From NCBI GenBank assembly GCA_020543525.1, contig JAHYIO010000001.1, forward strand, positions 372,001-436,000: a DNA stretch of 64,000 bases, given 5' to 3'. The notes under the pieces were generated by a model, which saw only the letters and a list, made by a program, of their open reading frames with translations, was not told the origin of the DNA and searched no databases. Of the stretch, positions 10,732 to 21,478 are shown one piece after another; position 1 is the stretch's first letter; every line of letters begins with the position of its first letter. The DNA is from Coriolopsis trogii (taxonomy: Eukaryota > Basidiomycota > Agaricomycetes > Polyporales > Polyporaceae). Position numbers and translations under genes: made by a program.

Positions 10732-12414
10732 TCACCACAGCGACCCCGGCCACTGTCGACAACCCTCTCGTGCAGGATCTTCGCCCCGGAGCGGCATTTC
10801 CGGCAGACGCGCGACCTTTTCTACGCAGACTGTCTCGAAGTACTCGCGCAGGCGATCCAGGTCGGATTCGTCGACGCGGAGGTGGCCTGTCGTCTGCAGC
10901 ACGAGGTGTCTGAGGTAGCCATACGCGCCTCCCTCCAGATCTTTGAACATAAGCGAGAAATCGAGCGTGTCCGCAAGATTCGCCAGGCTCTCTGCGGCAC
11001 GTGCGACTGCGCGCTCGTAGTCGCTGTAGCCGTGCGCGAGGTGCAGCGTTGTGAGACGGCCAGCCGTAAACGACGGATGGTGCAAAGAGGGCAGGAGATG
11101 GAGGCTCGGTTTCTCCCCAAGCAGGAACGAATGGTCGACGACGACGTGCACCGTCTCGACGGAGGAAAAGAGCGTCAGCGGAGAGGGTACTGGGGTGGGC
11201 GTTGACGGCTCGCGCGGCCATGGATAGGATGTCCCGAGGTTGACGAGCCATACTTCGCGGGTGTCTAGCGGGGCATCCCTGGCCGAAAGGATGCGGATGA
11301 TCCAGTCGTTCGGGCGGCGGCCTCCGTTCCGCAGCCGACCGAAGTAGGCGGCCAGTCGCCGCGTGCTCTCGTTTGTGGTCACCGTGAGCGCGAACGCGAC
11401 GTCGTACCCCACTGAGCGCCCTGAACGATCAGGATGGAGAGCAATGCCGACCACGTCCGTGTTTTCTGCTTCCTCAGACGGTAGGAGGAATTGGAGAGGG
11501 AATGAGGTGTCGTCGGCTCTGTAGCCCAAGATATGTTGCGCCGAGTCTTTTTTGCGAGGCTGGAGCAAGGCGCCATAGTACTTTAGCACCTCGCTGTTCA
11601 TATCGTGGAAAGTGACCCGTTGGAGATGCTCCAGGGGGAGAGGAGTGATGTCGGACCAGTGTGGCGCTTCTTCTGAAAGCTCGTTGAGCGCAACGCTCTC
11701 CAGACGTGGGCACTGCGCGAGGAATTCGGCTACCTTGCGTCTCTCGTCGGGGATGGACAGGGTTTCGAGCGCAAGATGCGTGAGGAGAGGGAAGCCTGTC
11801 TCCGGGAGGAAGGGGGCATCCTTCAAAAACAGTCGTCTGAGACGGGGACAATTGTCTCGGGACAAGGGAAGTCGATCCGATCGCCCCTCCCAGCTGAACG
11901 ATACGAGGTAACAGTCCAACGAGAGGGCCTCCAGATGAGGCAAGGACGCGCTGAGAGCGTTGATGAGGAAGTCCATGTCGGACAGCTGTGTTCCAGATAG
12001 ATAGAGTTCGCCCAGTCGATGCGCTTCCGCCGCGTAGAACGTTGTCATTACCGGTATGGCATCCTGGAGCCCTGAGCCACCAACGACGAGGGGAACGACA
12101 CCACTCCTTTCGAGGAACATGGGTATGAAGGCTCGCTGGCGAGTGTTGATATACCTCCACAGTGAGTGATGACCGAGTGCAATTTCTCGGAGACGATGAC
12201 AGGTATGAGTTACCGGTAAAAGGCTTGAGCTATCAAGAGCTTCGCTGCGCCAGAAGAATTTGAGTGAGATCCAGTGACCACCGCGTACGTCAGGGATGTC
12301 CTGAAAGATTTTTCCAAGCACTTCTGCGGGAAGTCGGAGGAGAGGCTGGCGTGCATTGTGAGTAGTTCGAAGGCTTACTGCCGCTTTTACGAGCTTAGCG
12401 TGTATCGTCCAGAT
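10732..12414 (-). CDS. F-box/LRR-like protein, paralog 3
   Basis: Same family as paralogs 1, 2 and 4, in convergent orientation to paralog 2. F-box: LLRLPAEVLGKIFQDIP followed by THTCHRLREIALG. The remaining 500 or so residues are leucine-rich (LPHLEALSLDCY, CPRLRRLFLKD, LTHLALETLS, CPRLESVALNEL, LRHLVLQTTG) and end with the family tail (ARLPEMPLRGEDP). Going upstream the frame closes at a TAG at 12415-12417, which can be the AG of a splice acceptor (GACGTAG, then ATCTGGACG). A short 5' exon as in paralogs 1 and 4 is therefore expected between 12.42 and 12.65 kb but could not be fixed. The start given is the first base after that acceptor, not a Met. Confidence 0.72.
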   Translation of the reverse strand: MWTIHAKLVKAAVSLRTTHNARQPLLRLPAEVLGKIFQDIPDVRGGHWISLKFFWRSEALDSSSLLPVTHTCHRLREIALGHHSLWRYINTRQRAFIPMFLERSGVVPLVVGGSGLQDAIPVMTTFYAAEAHRLGELYLSGTQLSDMDFLINALSASLPHLEALSLDCYLVSFSWEGRSDRLPLSRDNCPRLRRLFLKDAPFLPETGFPLLTHLALETLSIPDERRKVAEFLAQCPRLESVALNELSEEAPHWSDITPLPLEHLQRVTFHDMNSEVLKYYGALLQPRKKDSAQHILGYRADDTSFPLQFLLPSEEAENTDVVGIALHPDRSGRSVGYDVAFALTVTTNESTRRLAAYFGRLRNGGRRPNDWIIRILSARDAPLDTREVWLVNLGTSYPWPREPSTPTPVPSPLTLFSSVETVHVVVDHSFLLGEKPSLHLLPSLHHPSFTAGRLTTLHLAHGYSDYERAVARAAESLANLADTLDFSLMFKDLEGGAYGYLRHLVLQTTGHLRVDESDLDRLREYFETVCVEKVARLPEMPLRGEDPAREGCRQWPGSLW

Positions 12415-13317
12415 CTACGTCACAAGGAACAGTCAGCACATACTCCTTGCCAGCTGGACACACGTCAATGGAATGGTACGTCGCGAGGATAGTATGTATA
12501 CTTCTCAAGGCAGTACAGCCGAATGACGATGTGAATGCTCGTCGCCCTTTTGCGAGCATCCTTTGTCCCCGCGTCAAGGATTAAGAGGATGGGAAAGATA
12601 TCTTTTGGGTGAATCGGGATGCAAGAAAAGACTCAGCGGCATATCCGTGTTCCACCATGATCTTTCTTTCGTTACACACCGCGCGAAACGATGTCATCAG
12701 AGAAATCCGCGAACCTTCTCGTCTCTGGGCCGGTGTGAGTTGATGGCGACAATTCGACGGTGAGTTTAACGCACGATAACGACCCCCAACCGAATTCAAC
12801 GCCTGCCAGCAGCGCATCCGCGAGCTCCTCAAGATCCATGTTATCGAGCTAAAATTTGACGATGTTCGAGGTGGCGTGAACACACCTCTTGGACGTGTCG
12901 AAGCAAGGAAAGAAATTGAAAATGACTGCGCACTATTCCGTTATGAAGCAGCCCAGGCTGCGGTAATTGGTACATTCGATCAAAGTCACAGAACACTCGT
13001 CTGTATAAGTATGATCTGTGCCCCTCCCAGTCTCGTCGCGCGGTGGTCGAGACATCTGGCACCAACCGACAAACAGACCAGAAGAGATCCTCGCTCTGCG
13101 TCTCCGCGAGCGCCTGCAAATCCCCTAAGATGAGTATGGGAAGCAAGTGACTCTAAGGCGGGGACGGAAATGACATTGTGAGGGGCTCGTCGCCGTGCCT
13201 CGGGCTTATATACTAGGCAATGTTTGCGCTTGTTGCGCTTGTGGCGCTGTGGGCGCTAGTCTTCAACGCGCAACTGACTGGCTCAGGCGAACTCCTCTTG
13301 CGCTGCTTCCTGTTCTT
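12415..13317. other. Intergenic, F-box paralog 3 to PRP16
   Basis: About 900 bp that should hold the 5' exon(s) of paralog 3 and the PRP16 promoter. A plus-strand stretch near 12670-12735 (LHTARNDVIREIREPSRLWAG) vaguely recalls the region after an F-box, but nothing around it continues the match. No gene is called. Confidence 0.4.
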
Positions 13318-16300
13318 ATGGCTTCTCCGACGAACGGCGAAGATGACTTCACTCATCACATTGCTATACAACTCTCTAGGGCTCTGAACTTGGTTAACCC
13401 GAACGACTTACTCGCACGTCGGGTCCAGGACATCGCAAAGACAAGTACTGTGGACGGCTTCATCTCAGGTATGTGCTAGTCGTATCCCCACTGTATGCGT
13501 CTCCTTTACCATCCGTGACAGCCGCGAAATCCTTCGGCAAGTTCAAAGATTCTTTTCTCTCAGAACTCCATGCAGAGATTTTGTCGCATGAGAAGCAGGA
13601 GGCCACCGGACAATCATCACAACCAGTCCAGGGTATCGTGGTCCATGACAGTGACGTGCTAGAGCCAGACCCTGTCCGACAAGGCGGCTTGGTGCGCAAG
13701 GATGCGGTGAGATACTTTTCCAACTGTGTCTTATATTTCCAGACTGAGGTAGATGTCCCCCAAGAAACACACATTCCGTCAACCTGCCAAGCCACTAGCC
13801 CCTCCTACCCCAAGAACGTCTATGCTAGGACTCGACCGGCTGGCACAAGAGAAACGTGCAGCTGCTGCCAGTGCAAATGGGGAAGGAAGTCGCAAACGGG
13901 CGAGGCTGGGTGGAGATGGAGACGAACCATTGTTCAAAGGTATGCACGTCTGATGATGCCATGATGGGGGCGACCTGATCAAAATGCGCACAGTACCCTC
14001 CATGCCTGCGTCTAGGTCAAATCATATGCGTCAAAGGGGCGAAGAGACGCCATCACATCCTGGAGGACTCTCAGATGTAGCTCGTCAAAAGTTAGAGGAA
14101 CGTAGAAGGGCAAGAGGTGCGTCCCGTCGCGTGAAGGGCGCCCGTCTACGGTGCTGACCTAGTCGCAGAGGGAATCACAGCAAAAAACGAGCCTCGTGGA
14201 GATGCCCCTAGAGGTCTCGGTGACTTCCAGCGTCGTCTCAATCGCGATCGACCCAACGACAGGAGAGATCGTGACCGCCGCGGATGGGACGAAACACCAC
14301 GCTCAGAGCGAAGTCGACGCGGAGAGGACGCGCCCAGTGTTCGCATTCCGAACGCGTCATGGGATGGCACCCCTCGTCGACCGTCTTCACCAGGACCATC
14401 GTCTGCGAACATACGTAACAGGCGGTGGGACGCCCCCACACCCAGACGCGGTGCCTCTCCTGGTTCAGATGACGGTGAGGGCGCGATTGGCTTAGACGCG
14501 AGAGAGTGGGAGGAAGAACAGATCAGGCTGGACCGCGACTGGTATATGGGGGCAGAGGAAGGTGGAGTGGTAGGAGATGAGGAGTACAACCCGCTCGCTC
14601 AGTACGACGACCTTGCAGCGGTCAAAGAAGAACAAATGGCAAAGAAGCAAGTCAAGAAGATCTCCGCACGACAGGCGCAATATGTATGTATATATCCCAC
14701 TCGCTGCGTTGAGTAGCTCGCTGATACGGAGAACACAGAATGCCGACAATGATCTTTGGGAAGCTAATCGAATGCTCACCTCCGGAGTCGCCACAAGGAG
14801 GACGATTGACCTGGACTTTGAGGATGAGTCGGAGTCAACCGTGCACGTCATGGTCCATGATCTGAAGCCTCCTTTCCTCGACGGTCGCACTGTCTTCACC
14901 AAACAACTCGAACCCATTAACCCGGTACGCGACCCGACGAGCGACATGGCCATCTTCTCTCGCAAGGGTAGTGCGCTCGTCAAAGAGAAACGTGAACAGG
15001 CCGAACGTGCCAAAGCTGCGGCGAAACTGGCGGCGTTGAGTGGCACTCAACTTGGTAACATCATGGGGGTCAAGGACGAAGAAGCGGAAGCGGAAGGTAC
15101 GTACCCTTCTTCTACGCTCATAAAGCATGTGGATTGGACATTCACGTAGTCTCTTTTGCGCTTTGTTTTTCTGTTGCTGCATATCTCACGTCTGCCATGG
15201 GACGCGGGATGGCACGCCAACAGCTGCTGCGGAAGCTAAAGCTAAAGAGGGGAAGGAGGAAGATTACAAGGGTGAATCGAAGTTCGCTTCGCACTTGAAG
15301 ACGGCTGCAGGAGTTAGTACGTTCGCGCGTACCAGGACACTTAAGGAACAGCGGGAGTACCTGCCCGCGTTTGCTTGTCGAGAGGATCTCATGAAAGTCA
15401 TCCGCGACAACCAAGGTCAGTACCTTTGCAAGCCTGGCTGTGACCTTCAACTCATGCAGCCACAGTCATTGTTGTGGTCGGAGAGACAGGATCTGGCAAG
15501 ACGACCCAGCTTGCCCAATTCCTGTACGAGGATGGCTACTGCTCGTACGGCATGATTGGTTGTACGCAACCGCGTCGTGTCGCCGCCATGTCCGTCGCAA
15601 AGCGTGTGAGCGAGGAAATGGAGGTACGTTCTGTGTCGCAATGCGCTATAGGCTCCAGTGTATTCACACGTCATCACTCAGTGCAAACTCGGGTCCACTG
15701 TTGGATACGCCATTCGTTTCGAAGACTGCACATCGCCGGAGACCAAGATCAAGTGTACGCATATCATGATCTCAGCCTTGCATCGATGTTGAAGTGTGCA
15801 TCAGATATGACCGACGGCGTGCTCCTCCGCGAGTCGCTCAACGAAGGGGATCTCGACCGTTATAGCGTCATCATTCTCGATGAAGCGCACGAGCGGTCTC
15901 TCAGCACGGACGTGCTCATGGGTCTATTGCGGAAGAGTACGTCGAGTTCCTGCACCTCGAGATGTCCGATCTGACGCGAGCTATAGTCCTATCACGTCGG
16001 CGAGACTTGAAGCTCATCGTCACGTCCGCCACCATGAACGCCGAAAAGGTACGTCCGTAGCGCTACTTGTACATTCAGGCGCTGACACGAGGTCCAGTTC
16101 TCACAATTTTACGGTATGGCTCCTACGTTCACTATACCGGGAAGGACGTTCCCCGTCGAGATATTCCACTCGAAATCACCATGTGAGGATTATGTCGATA
16201 GTGCAGTGAAGCAAGTGTTGCAGATCCACCTCTCGCTTCCTCCTGGCGACATCCTCGTGTTCATGACCGGTCAAGAGGACATTGAAGTGACATGTCAAGT

Positions 16301-18129
16301 TGTACAAGGTAATGCTTTCTTGGCAGTATATGAGAGCCTTTCTGACTTGGATTGGAAGAGCGACTGTCTCAACTGGATGATCCCGCACCTCTGGCTGTGT
16401 TACCGATCTATTCACAGATGCCTGCCGACCTCCAAGCGAAGATATTCGAACCTACTCCCGACGGCCGTCGGAAGGTCATCGTGGCTACCAATATCGCTGA
16501 AACATCACTGACCGGTGCGTAACTACTCCTACTTGATCCATAAACATGGCTCATACAAAGTCCGCACGGATAGTTGACGGTATCCTCTACGTGGTGGACG
16601 CGGGCTACTCGAAGCTGAAGGTCTACAACCCGAAGGTCGGTATGGACGCTCTCCAGATCACACCCATCAGTCAAGCCAATGCCAACCAACGGACTGGTCG
16701 TGCTGGTCGTACGGGTAGCGGTTTCTGCTATCGCCTCTACACGGAGATGGCGTACCGCAACGAAATGTTCCCGAACAACATCCCGGAGATCCAGCGTACG
16801 AACCTAGCCAACACGGTGCTACTCTTGAAGTCACTTGGCGTGAAGAACTTGCTCGAGTTCGACTTCATGGACCCTCCTCCGCAAGCGAACATGCTCAACT
16901 CGATGTACCAGCTTTGGGTGCTCGGCGCGCTCGACAACGTCGGTGATTTGACGCCCATTGGCCGGAAGATGAGCGAGTTCCCAATGGAGCCGAGTATGGC
17001 GAAGATGCTCATTCAGTCGGTGGAATACAAGTGCTCCGCTGAAATGCTCACCATCGTGTCGATGCTGTCGGTCCCGAGTGTCTTTTACCGCCCGAAGGAG
17101 CGCATGGAGGAGGCCGACGCTGCCCGGGAGAAGTTTAACGTGCCGGAAAGCGATCACTTGACGCTGCTCAACGTGTTCAACCAGTGGAAGTCGCATGGGT
17201 ATCGGGACGACTGGAGTTTGCGACACTTTCTGCACCCCAAGTTGTTGCGGAAAGCACGGGAGGTGCGGGCACAGCTGGAGGACATTATGAAGTTCCAGAA
17301 GATGGACATTATCTCCGCCGGGACGGACTTCGACATCATCAGGTGGGTACCTCGCCGGTCGTTGCGCGTGCCGCGAGAAGGTTGCTGACTGGCACGCAGG
17401 AAAGCGATTGCTGCAGGATACTTCCATCAAGCCGCACGTGTGAAGGGTATTGGGGAGTTCGTGAACATACGCACGGGTCTTCCCACACACCTGCACCCCA
17501 CCAGCGCGTTATATGGGCTAGGCTGTGAGTGGTTACATTGGGTTCATGTGTGCCGTGCCTCATGCTTGCGCTTCTAGATACGCCCACTTACGTTGTCTAC
17601 CACGAGCTAATCTTGACGTCGAAGGAGTACATGACTCAGGTCACGGCCGTGGACGCCTACTGGCTCGGTACGTTTTGCGCGCTTCGTCTTCGTCGGGGTC
17701 GTGGCTTACCGGTTTACGTTGGCAGCTGAGCTGGGCTCCGTCTTCTACTCTGTAAAGGAGAAGAACTTTGACGAGCGCGGAAATAGACGGCAGGCTGACC
17801 GCGAGTTCTCCAAGCGGGCGGAACTTGAGACAGAGATGGCACGACAGCGCGAGGAGTGAGTTCAGCTTTTCCTCATCCATTCCTTCCTTGGCAGGCAGCT
17901 GTCTGCTGTCAAAGGCCGCGTGCCTGTTCGTCTTGATTGGACAGTAGCTAATATCGCTCAACTCGTGCGTTTCTACAGGAGCGCGAAAAAGGCTCAGGAG
18001 GAGGCACTTGCGGCGAAGACAGCGAGTGGGAGCGCGTCCAAAGTCATCGTTCCTGGCACCCCGCGTCACACTGGCATTGGAGCTGGCTCGAGGGTGACCG
18101 CGACCCCTCGACGGCGGGTAGGGATCTGA
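13318..18129 (+). CDS. PRP16: DEAH-box pre-mRNA splicing ATPase Prp16/DHX38
   Basis: Nuclear RNA helicase that remodels the spliceosome between the two transesterification steps (family knowledge). Start [17 protein letters not shown], then an N-terminal low-complexity region including the Prp16-type [15 protein letters not shown] and a charged Arg/Asp-rich stretch. Next come [35 protein letters not shown] and the helicase core: motif [26 protein letters not shown], motif [16 protein letters not shown], motif [13 protein letters not shown], and motif [14 protein letters not shown]. The winged-helix/ratchet/OB part follows ([66 protein letters not shown]), and a basic tail ends RRRVGI. More than ten short introns; frames join without breaks. 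Single-copy housekeeping gene. Confidence 0.95.
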
Positions 18130-18791
18130 ATTTCCTGGTTCGAATATACATTGTATTTTGATTGTATACACCGCTCCTTACTTTCCTATCTCTTTCTGTG
18201 TACTACTTTTTAAAGAGAGCAACGGCTGGTAGCCATATATTATGGAATCTGGGATTCTGCACCAGCCATGGGACGAAGAATGGTGGGTGGGCGCCAACAA
18301 ACCATCAATGGCCTCGTGACCGCCGTGACCGCCGTGACAGCTGTGACCGGGACATCCGGGTCGTCACCAGATCGAGATCGGGCACGAAGTGTCGCCCGTC
18401 GAGGCGGTAGACAGAGGCGTCTTATATCGCTTCATTCTCCCGCCCCAATCCCCCCGCCTACTAGACACCCCCTGTTCTTGCCATACCCGTAATCCGCTTG
18501 GCTACCAACGCCCGTCTTAGCGTGCTCGACAGAACCCATCGCCAGTACGACTTGAACACCGTCGGCGGACCCCGTGTATTCGTTCCGCACACAGCTCCCG
18601 TTACTCCGCCGCCCTGGTTCTTTCGCTCATCTAGCCCCATATCTGATACCTTTACCATCGTATGTTTGCCTTATCTCATGGTTGCTTACATTATGCATCC
18701 TCATGGTCACAATCAAGTTATCGGAGCGTGGGGTCCGCTGGAGAAACTATATACCGTGCACGAAGCATACGAGCTTGGATCTCAATAACAC
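18130..18791. other. Intergenic with short GTGACCGCC repeat
   Basis: 660 bp, no gene recognised. Between 18315 and 18349 a 9-base unit GTGACCGCC is repeated about three to four times with small changes. The right half should contain the promoter of the copper-fist gene. Confidence 0.45.
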
Positions 18792-20358
18792 ATGGTGTGT
18801 CTCCACCCCGAAGTTCATGTTCCCCCTTCCGGCATCTGACATTCCTTTCCTAGGTGTATGTCGACGACAAGAAGTTTGCGTGGTGAGTGCGGACGTCGAC
18901 TCGGACAAATTGCGGGTCGCATTGACTGAATGCGTCGCAATCGTACGGCAGTGAGTCTTGCATAAAGGGCCACCGATCTTCCGGCTGCCAGCACACAGAC
19001 CGGCCGCTCTTCGAGGTGAAGAAGAAGGGCAGGCCGGTGTCACAGTGCGAAAAGTGCCGCGAGCTTCGCAAGACGAAGCGGATGCACGGCAAGTGCAACT
19101 GTGCTCCAGGTTCGGCTACCGAGAACAAGTTCGCGGAGCCGTCTGGCAGTTCCGCGGCGAAAGGGAAGGGTGTGTGGATCCTCGTCAACGTCAGCGATAT
19201 CACCGTCTAATTTGCCGTCTAGCACCGAGATTCAAGCCTATCGCTCCGGCGCTTCCCAACGGCCTTCGCGACGTACGACCTTCCGAGGCTGAACCTGAGT
19301 TGGGTGCCTCCGTCAACCTATGTCGTTGTGGCGGCAAGGATGCCTCCATATGCACTTGCGCTCATGAGCGCGCACCTGCAAGACCGATAGCGAGCGACGG
19401 GCTTGCGACGCTCGCGCAAGCCGCCATGTATTGCTGCAGCAATGATCCGCCCTCTGACAGGTCGACAGAAGCTGTCGTGGCTCCCGTATCGTCGACGGAC
19501 AACGCATCGCGTAAACGAACCTGCTGCTCGAGCGCAGCAAACTCTCGTCCCCCATCTCCCAAGCCCGAACCCAAGCGCTCTAAACACGTGTCGTATTCAG
19601 CAGGTGTAGATCGTGCACTCGAGCCCTCCTTCCCATCGTTATCTGCGGCTACACTTCCGTATTCACAAAGCTCGTATACTGCACCTGTGTTCCCACCCAT
19701 TGCGCCTCTGGGGTCTGCCATCACATTCGACGAAGCCAAGTGCTGTTGCGGGACGCAGTGCGCATGTCCAGGGTGTACGGTGCATCGCGGCGTAGAGCAC
19801 GTAGCGAAAGACCACCAAGACTGTACGGATGGCGAATGCCGGACGTGCGTCGACCACGATGGTGGCATCGCCCTTCCTGAGGATGTCTTCGCCTACTCCC
19901 AGGGAGGCACATCCAATGTCTCCCAGACCCGGTCTACACACATGCCCCCCATCTCACCACCACCTTTCCGTGCCGTGCCTGTCCCTGCTCCGGCCGCATC
20001 CGGGCGCGAGAGGAAAGGGAGCGTGAGCCATTTTGACGCTTTCTTCGCGACGGCGGCGGCGCTGCCTGCTCCACCGCCGGGACGGACGGGCCAGCTGGAC
20101 CCGACGAACGTGTTGGTTTACCCGCGGGGCGTGCTTGCGGGGGATACGAGAACGCGGTCGCTGTTTGGGCTCGTGGAGGTGCCGAAGCTGCAGTGCAATT
20201 GTCCGGGCGGGTGTGGCTGTCCTGAAGGGCAGTGCGGCTGTGGGGACGGATGCACAGGGTGTGGTCGGGACGAGGAGGAAGAGGAAGAGGTCGAAGAGGA
20301 GCAGGGGCCTGTCGTGCGGACGAGTACGAGCGAAGTACGGAGCTGTTGCAGTGGATGA
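18792..20358 (+). CDS. Copper-fist transcription factor (Cuf1/Mac1/Ace1-like)
   Basis: Nuclear copper-sensing regulator: the copper fist binds DNA and C-terminal Cys clusters bind Cu(I) (family knowledge). The N terminus reads MVYVDDKKFACESCIKGHR, CQHTDRPLFEVKKKGRP, CEKCRELRKTKRMHGKCNC, i.e. the zinc-binding C..C..C..H set and the KGRP minor-groove motif of the fold. The initiator ATG (18792-18794) is followed at once by an intron (18795-18853), a 29-nt second exon (18854-18882), an intron, then exon 3 from 18952. A further intron ends just before PRFKPIAPAL. The C-terminal part has four Cys-rich clusters: LCRCGGKDASICTC; KCCCGTQCACPGC; DGECRTC; and CNCPGGCGCPEGQCGCGDGCTGC (described by its CxC/CxxC spacing), then an acidic tail. 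Whether it activates uptake (Cuf1/Mac1 type) or detoxification (Ace1 type) cannot be told. Confidence 0.88.
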
Positions 20359-21478
20359 TTCGTATGTTGTGATCTTGATATCCTTTTATGAGGCTCTCTC
20401 CTCGGTGTAATCGTCGTTGGGTATTCGCTGTAGTTGTAGAATTATGGTTACTTATTTTGTATCGGGGCTGGTGATGTCATCATCGTACCTAGTCTCGCTC
20501 GGAGTGCCGACGTCGGTAATCCTCAGTGAGTAGTTGGACATCAATACGACCTCTTCGTTGGTAGCGCATTGTCGGATACAGGAGGCCGCAGGCTCTTGCC
20601 CTTCTGGTAGGGCTTGTAGAGCTCGAGCGTGCGAGACTGGCGCTTACAGGTTGCTTACAGGCCCGCCTCGCAGGCTGTCGCAGCTTGCAACCGGCCAAAC
20701 AACTAATCTTTTGCTCATGACCACCACCCAGCTGTCCCAGATCTTCCCTCCTTTTGGAGTCGCCGCGAGGCTTTTCTTGTATCTGGATCGTGACCCAAAG
20801 TAGGTGATTTCTGCTACTATGTACAATATTGCGGGTCCTCCGACCGCTCGAAAGCGGTTGCTCAGCGTGGATGCCAACAGACGATGAGTAGGAATGTAGG
20901 AACATGTCGACGGGTTGTTCACAAGGATCACTGTTGTGGGAGGATAGGTGCTTGGTGGACTTTAGCTGGCTGGCCAGATGATCTGCTACTGGATTAGACG
21001 CCTGATATGTCCTGGCCTCCAAGTAACCGGCGCTTCTGAACCTACCGCAGCACCGCGACGCACTTGACCTGCTTTTCGCCGGCCTGTCATCCAGTTTGGT
21101 GATCCCTGGGAGAACTGCAACGCGTTGAGCTAATCACTGGCCGGTAGGTTGACCATTATGGATGTCTCTTTGACCTTTCAAGCACTCTTTGCAGAAGGCT
21201 CACGCGTGCCTGACTCGCAAATTGCACATGAATTGCGGTTGAACATGCCGGCGCCGTTCTAAAGTCGTCTGTCTGTCCTACGCCATGGTTCTCATATCAT
21301 ACTTCCGACCACGTTGGGGGGGGGGGGGGGGGCGAGCCTTGTATCTTGTCTTTTGCCCACTTCTTTTCCCCCAGACTACAACCTCCACCTGTCTCTCGCT
21401 CCGCCACGTCTTGACCTCTACTCACTGTCTCGCGGCATTACAGCACTGGCTATTGCTTTTCTCCTTGGTTGATCACGG
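20359..21478. other. Unassigned 1.1-kb stretch
   Basis: No gene could be supported. Open frames on the minus strand (for example 20489-21022) lack recognisable domains and a convincing ATG. The right end holds the G17 tract and the pyrimidine-rich 5' region of the helicase gene. Confidence 0.4.
21316..21332 (+). repeat. Homopolymer run of 17 G
   Basis: Seventeen consecutive G residues lie 146 bp before the proposed start codon of the TRANK1-like gene, within its promoter or 5' leader. Such a run is slippage-prone and able to form G-quadruplex structures. The exact length may be affected by sequencing. Confidence 0.8.

Noticed and set aside
10639..11205. 188-codon plus-strand frame over F-box paralog 3
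   Set aside because: Antisense shadow of the minus-strand F-box gene, whose family motifs are clear.
12660..12740. Additional F-box fragment upstream of PRP16
   Set aside because: Only about 20 residues vaguely resemble the post-F-box region; too short to support.
20489..21022. 177-codon minus-strand frame as a gene
   Set aside because: No ATG start, no domain, basic low-complexity composition; not supported.
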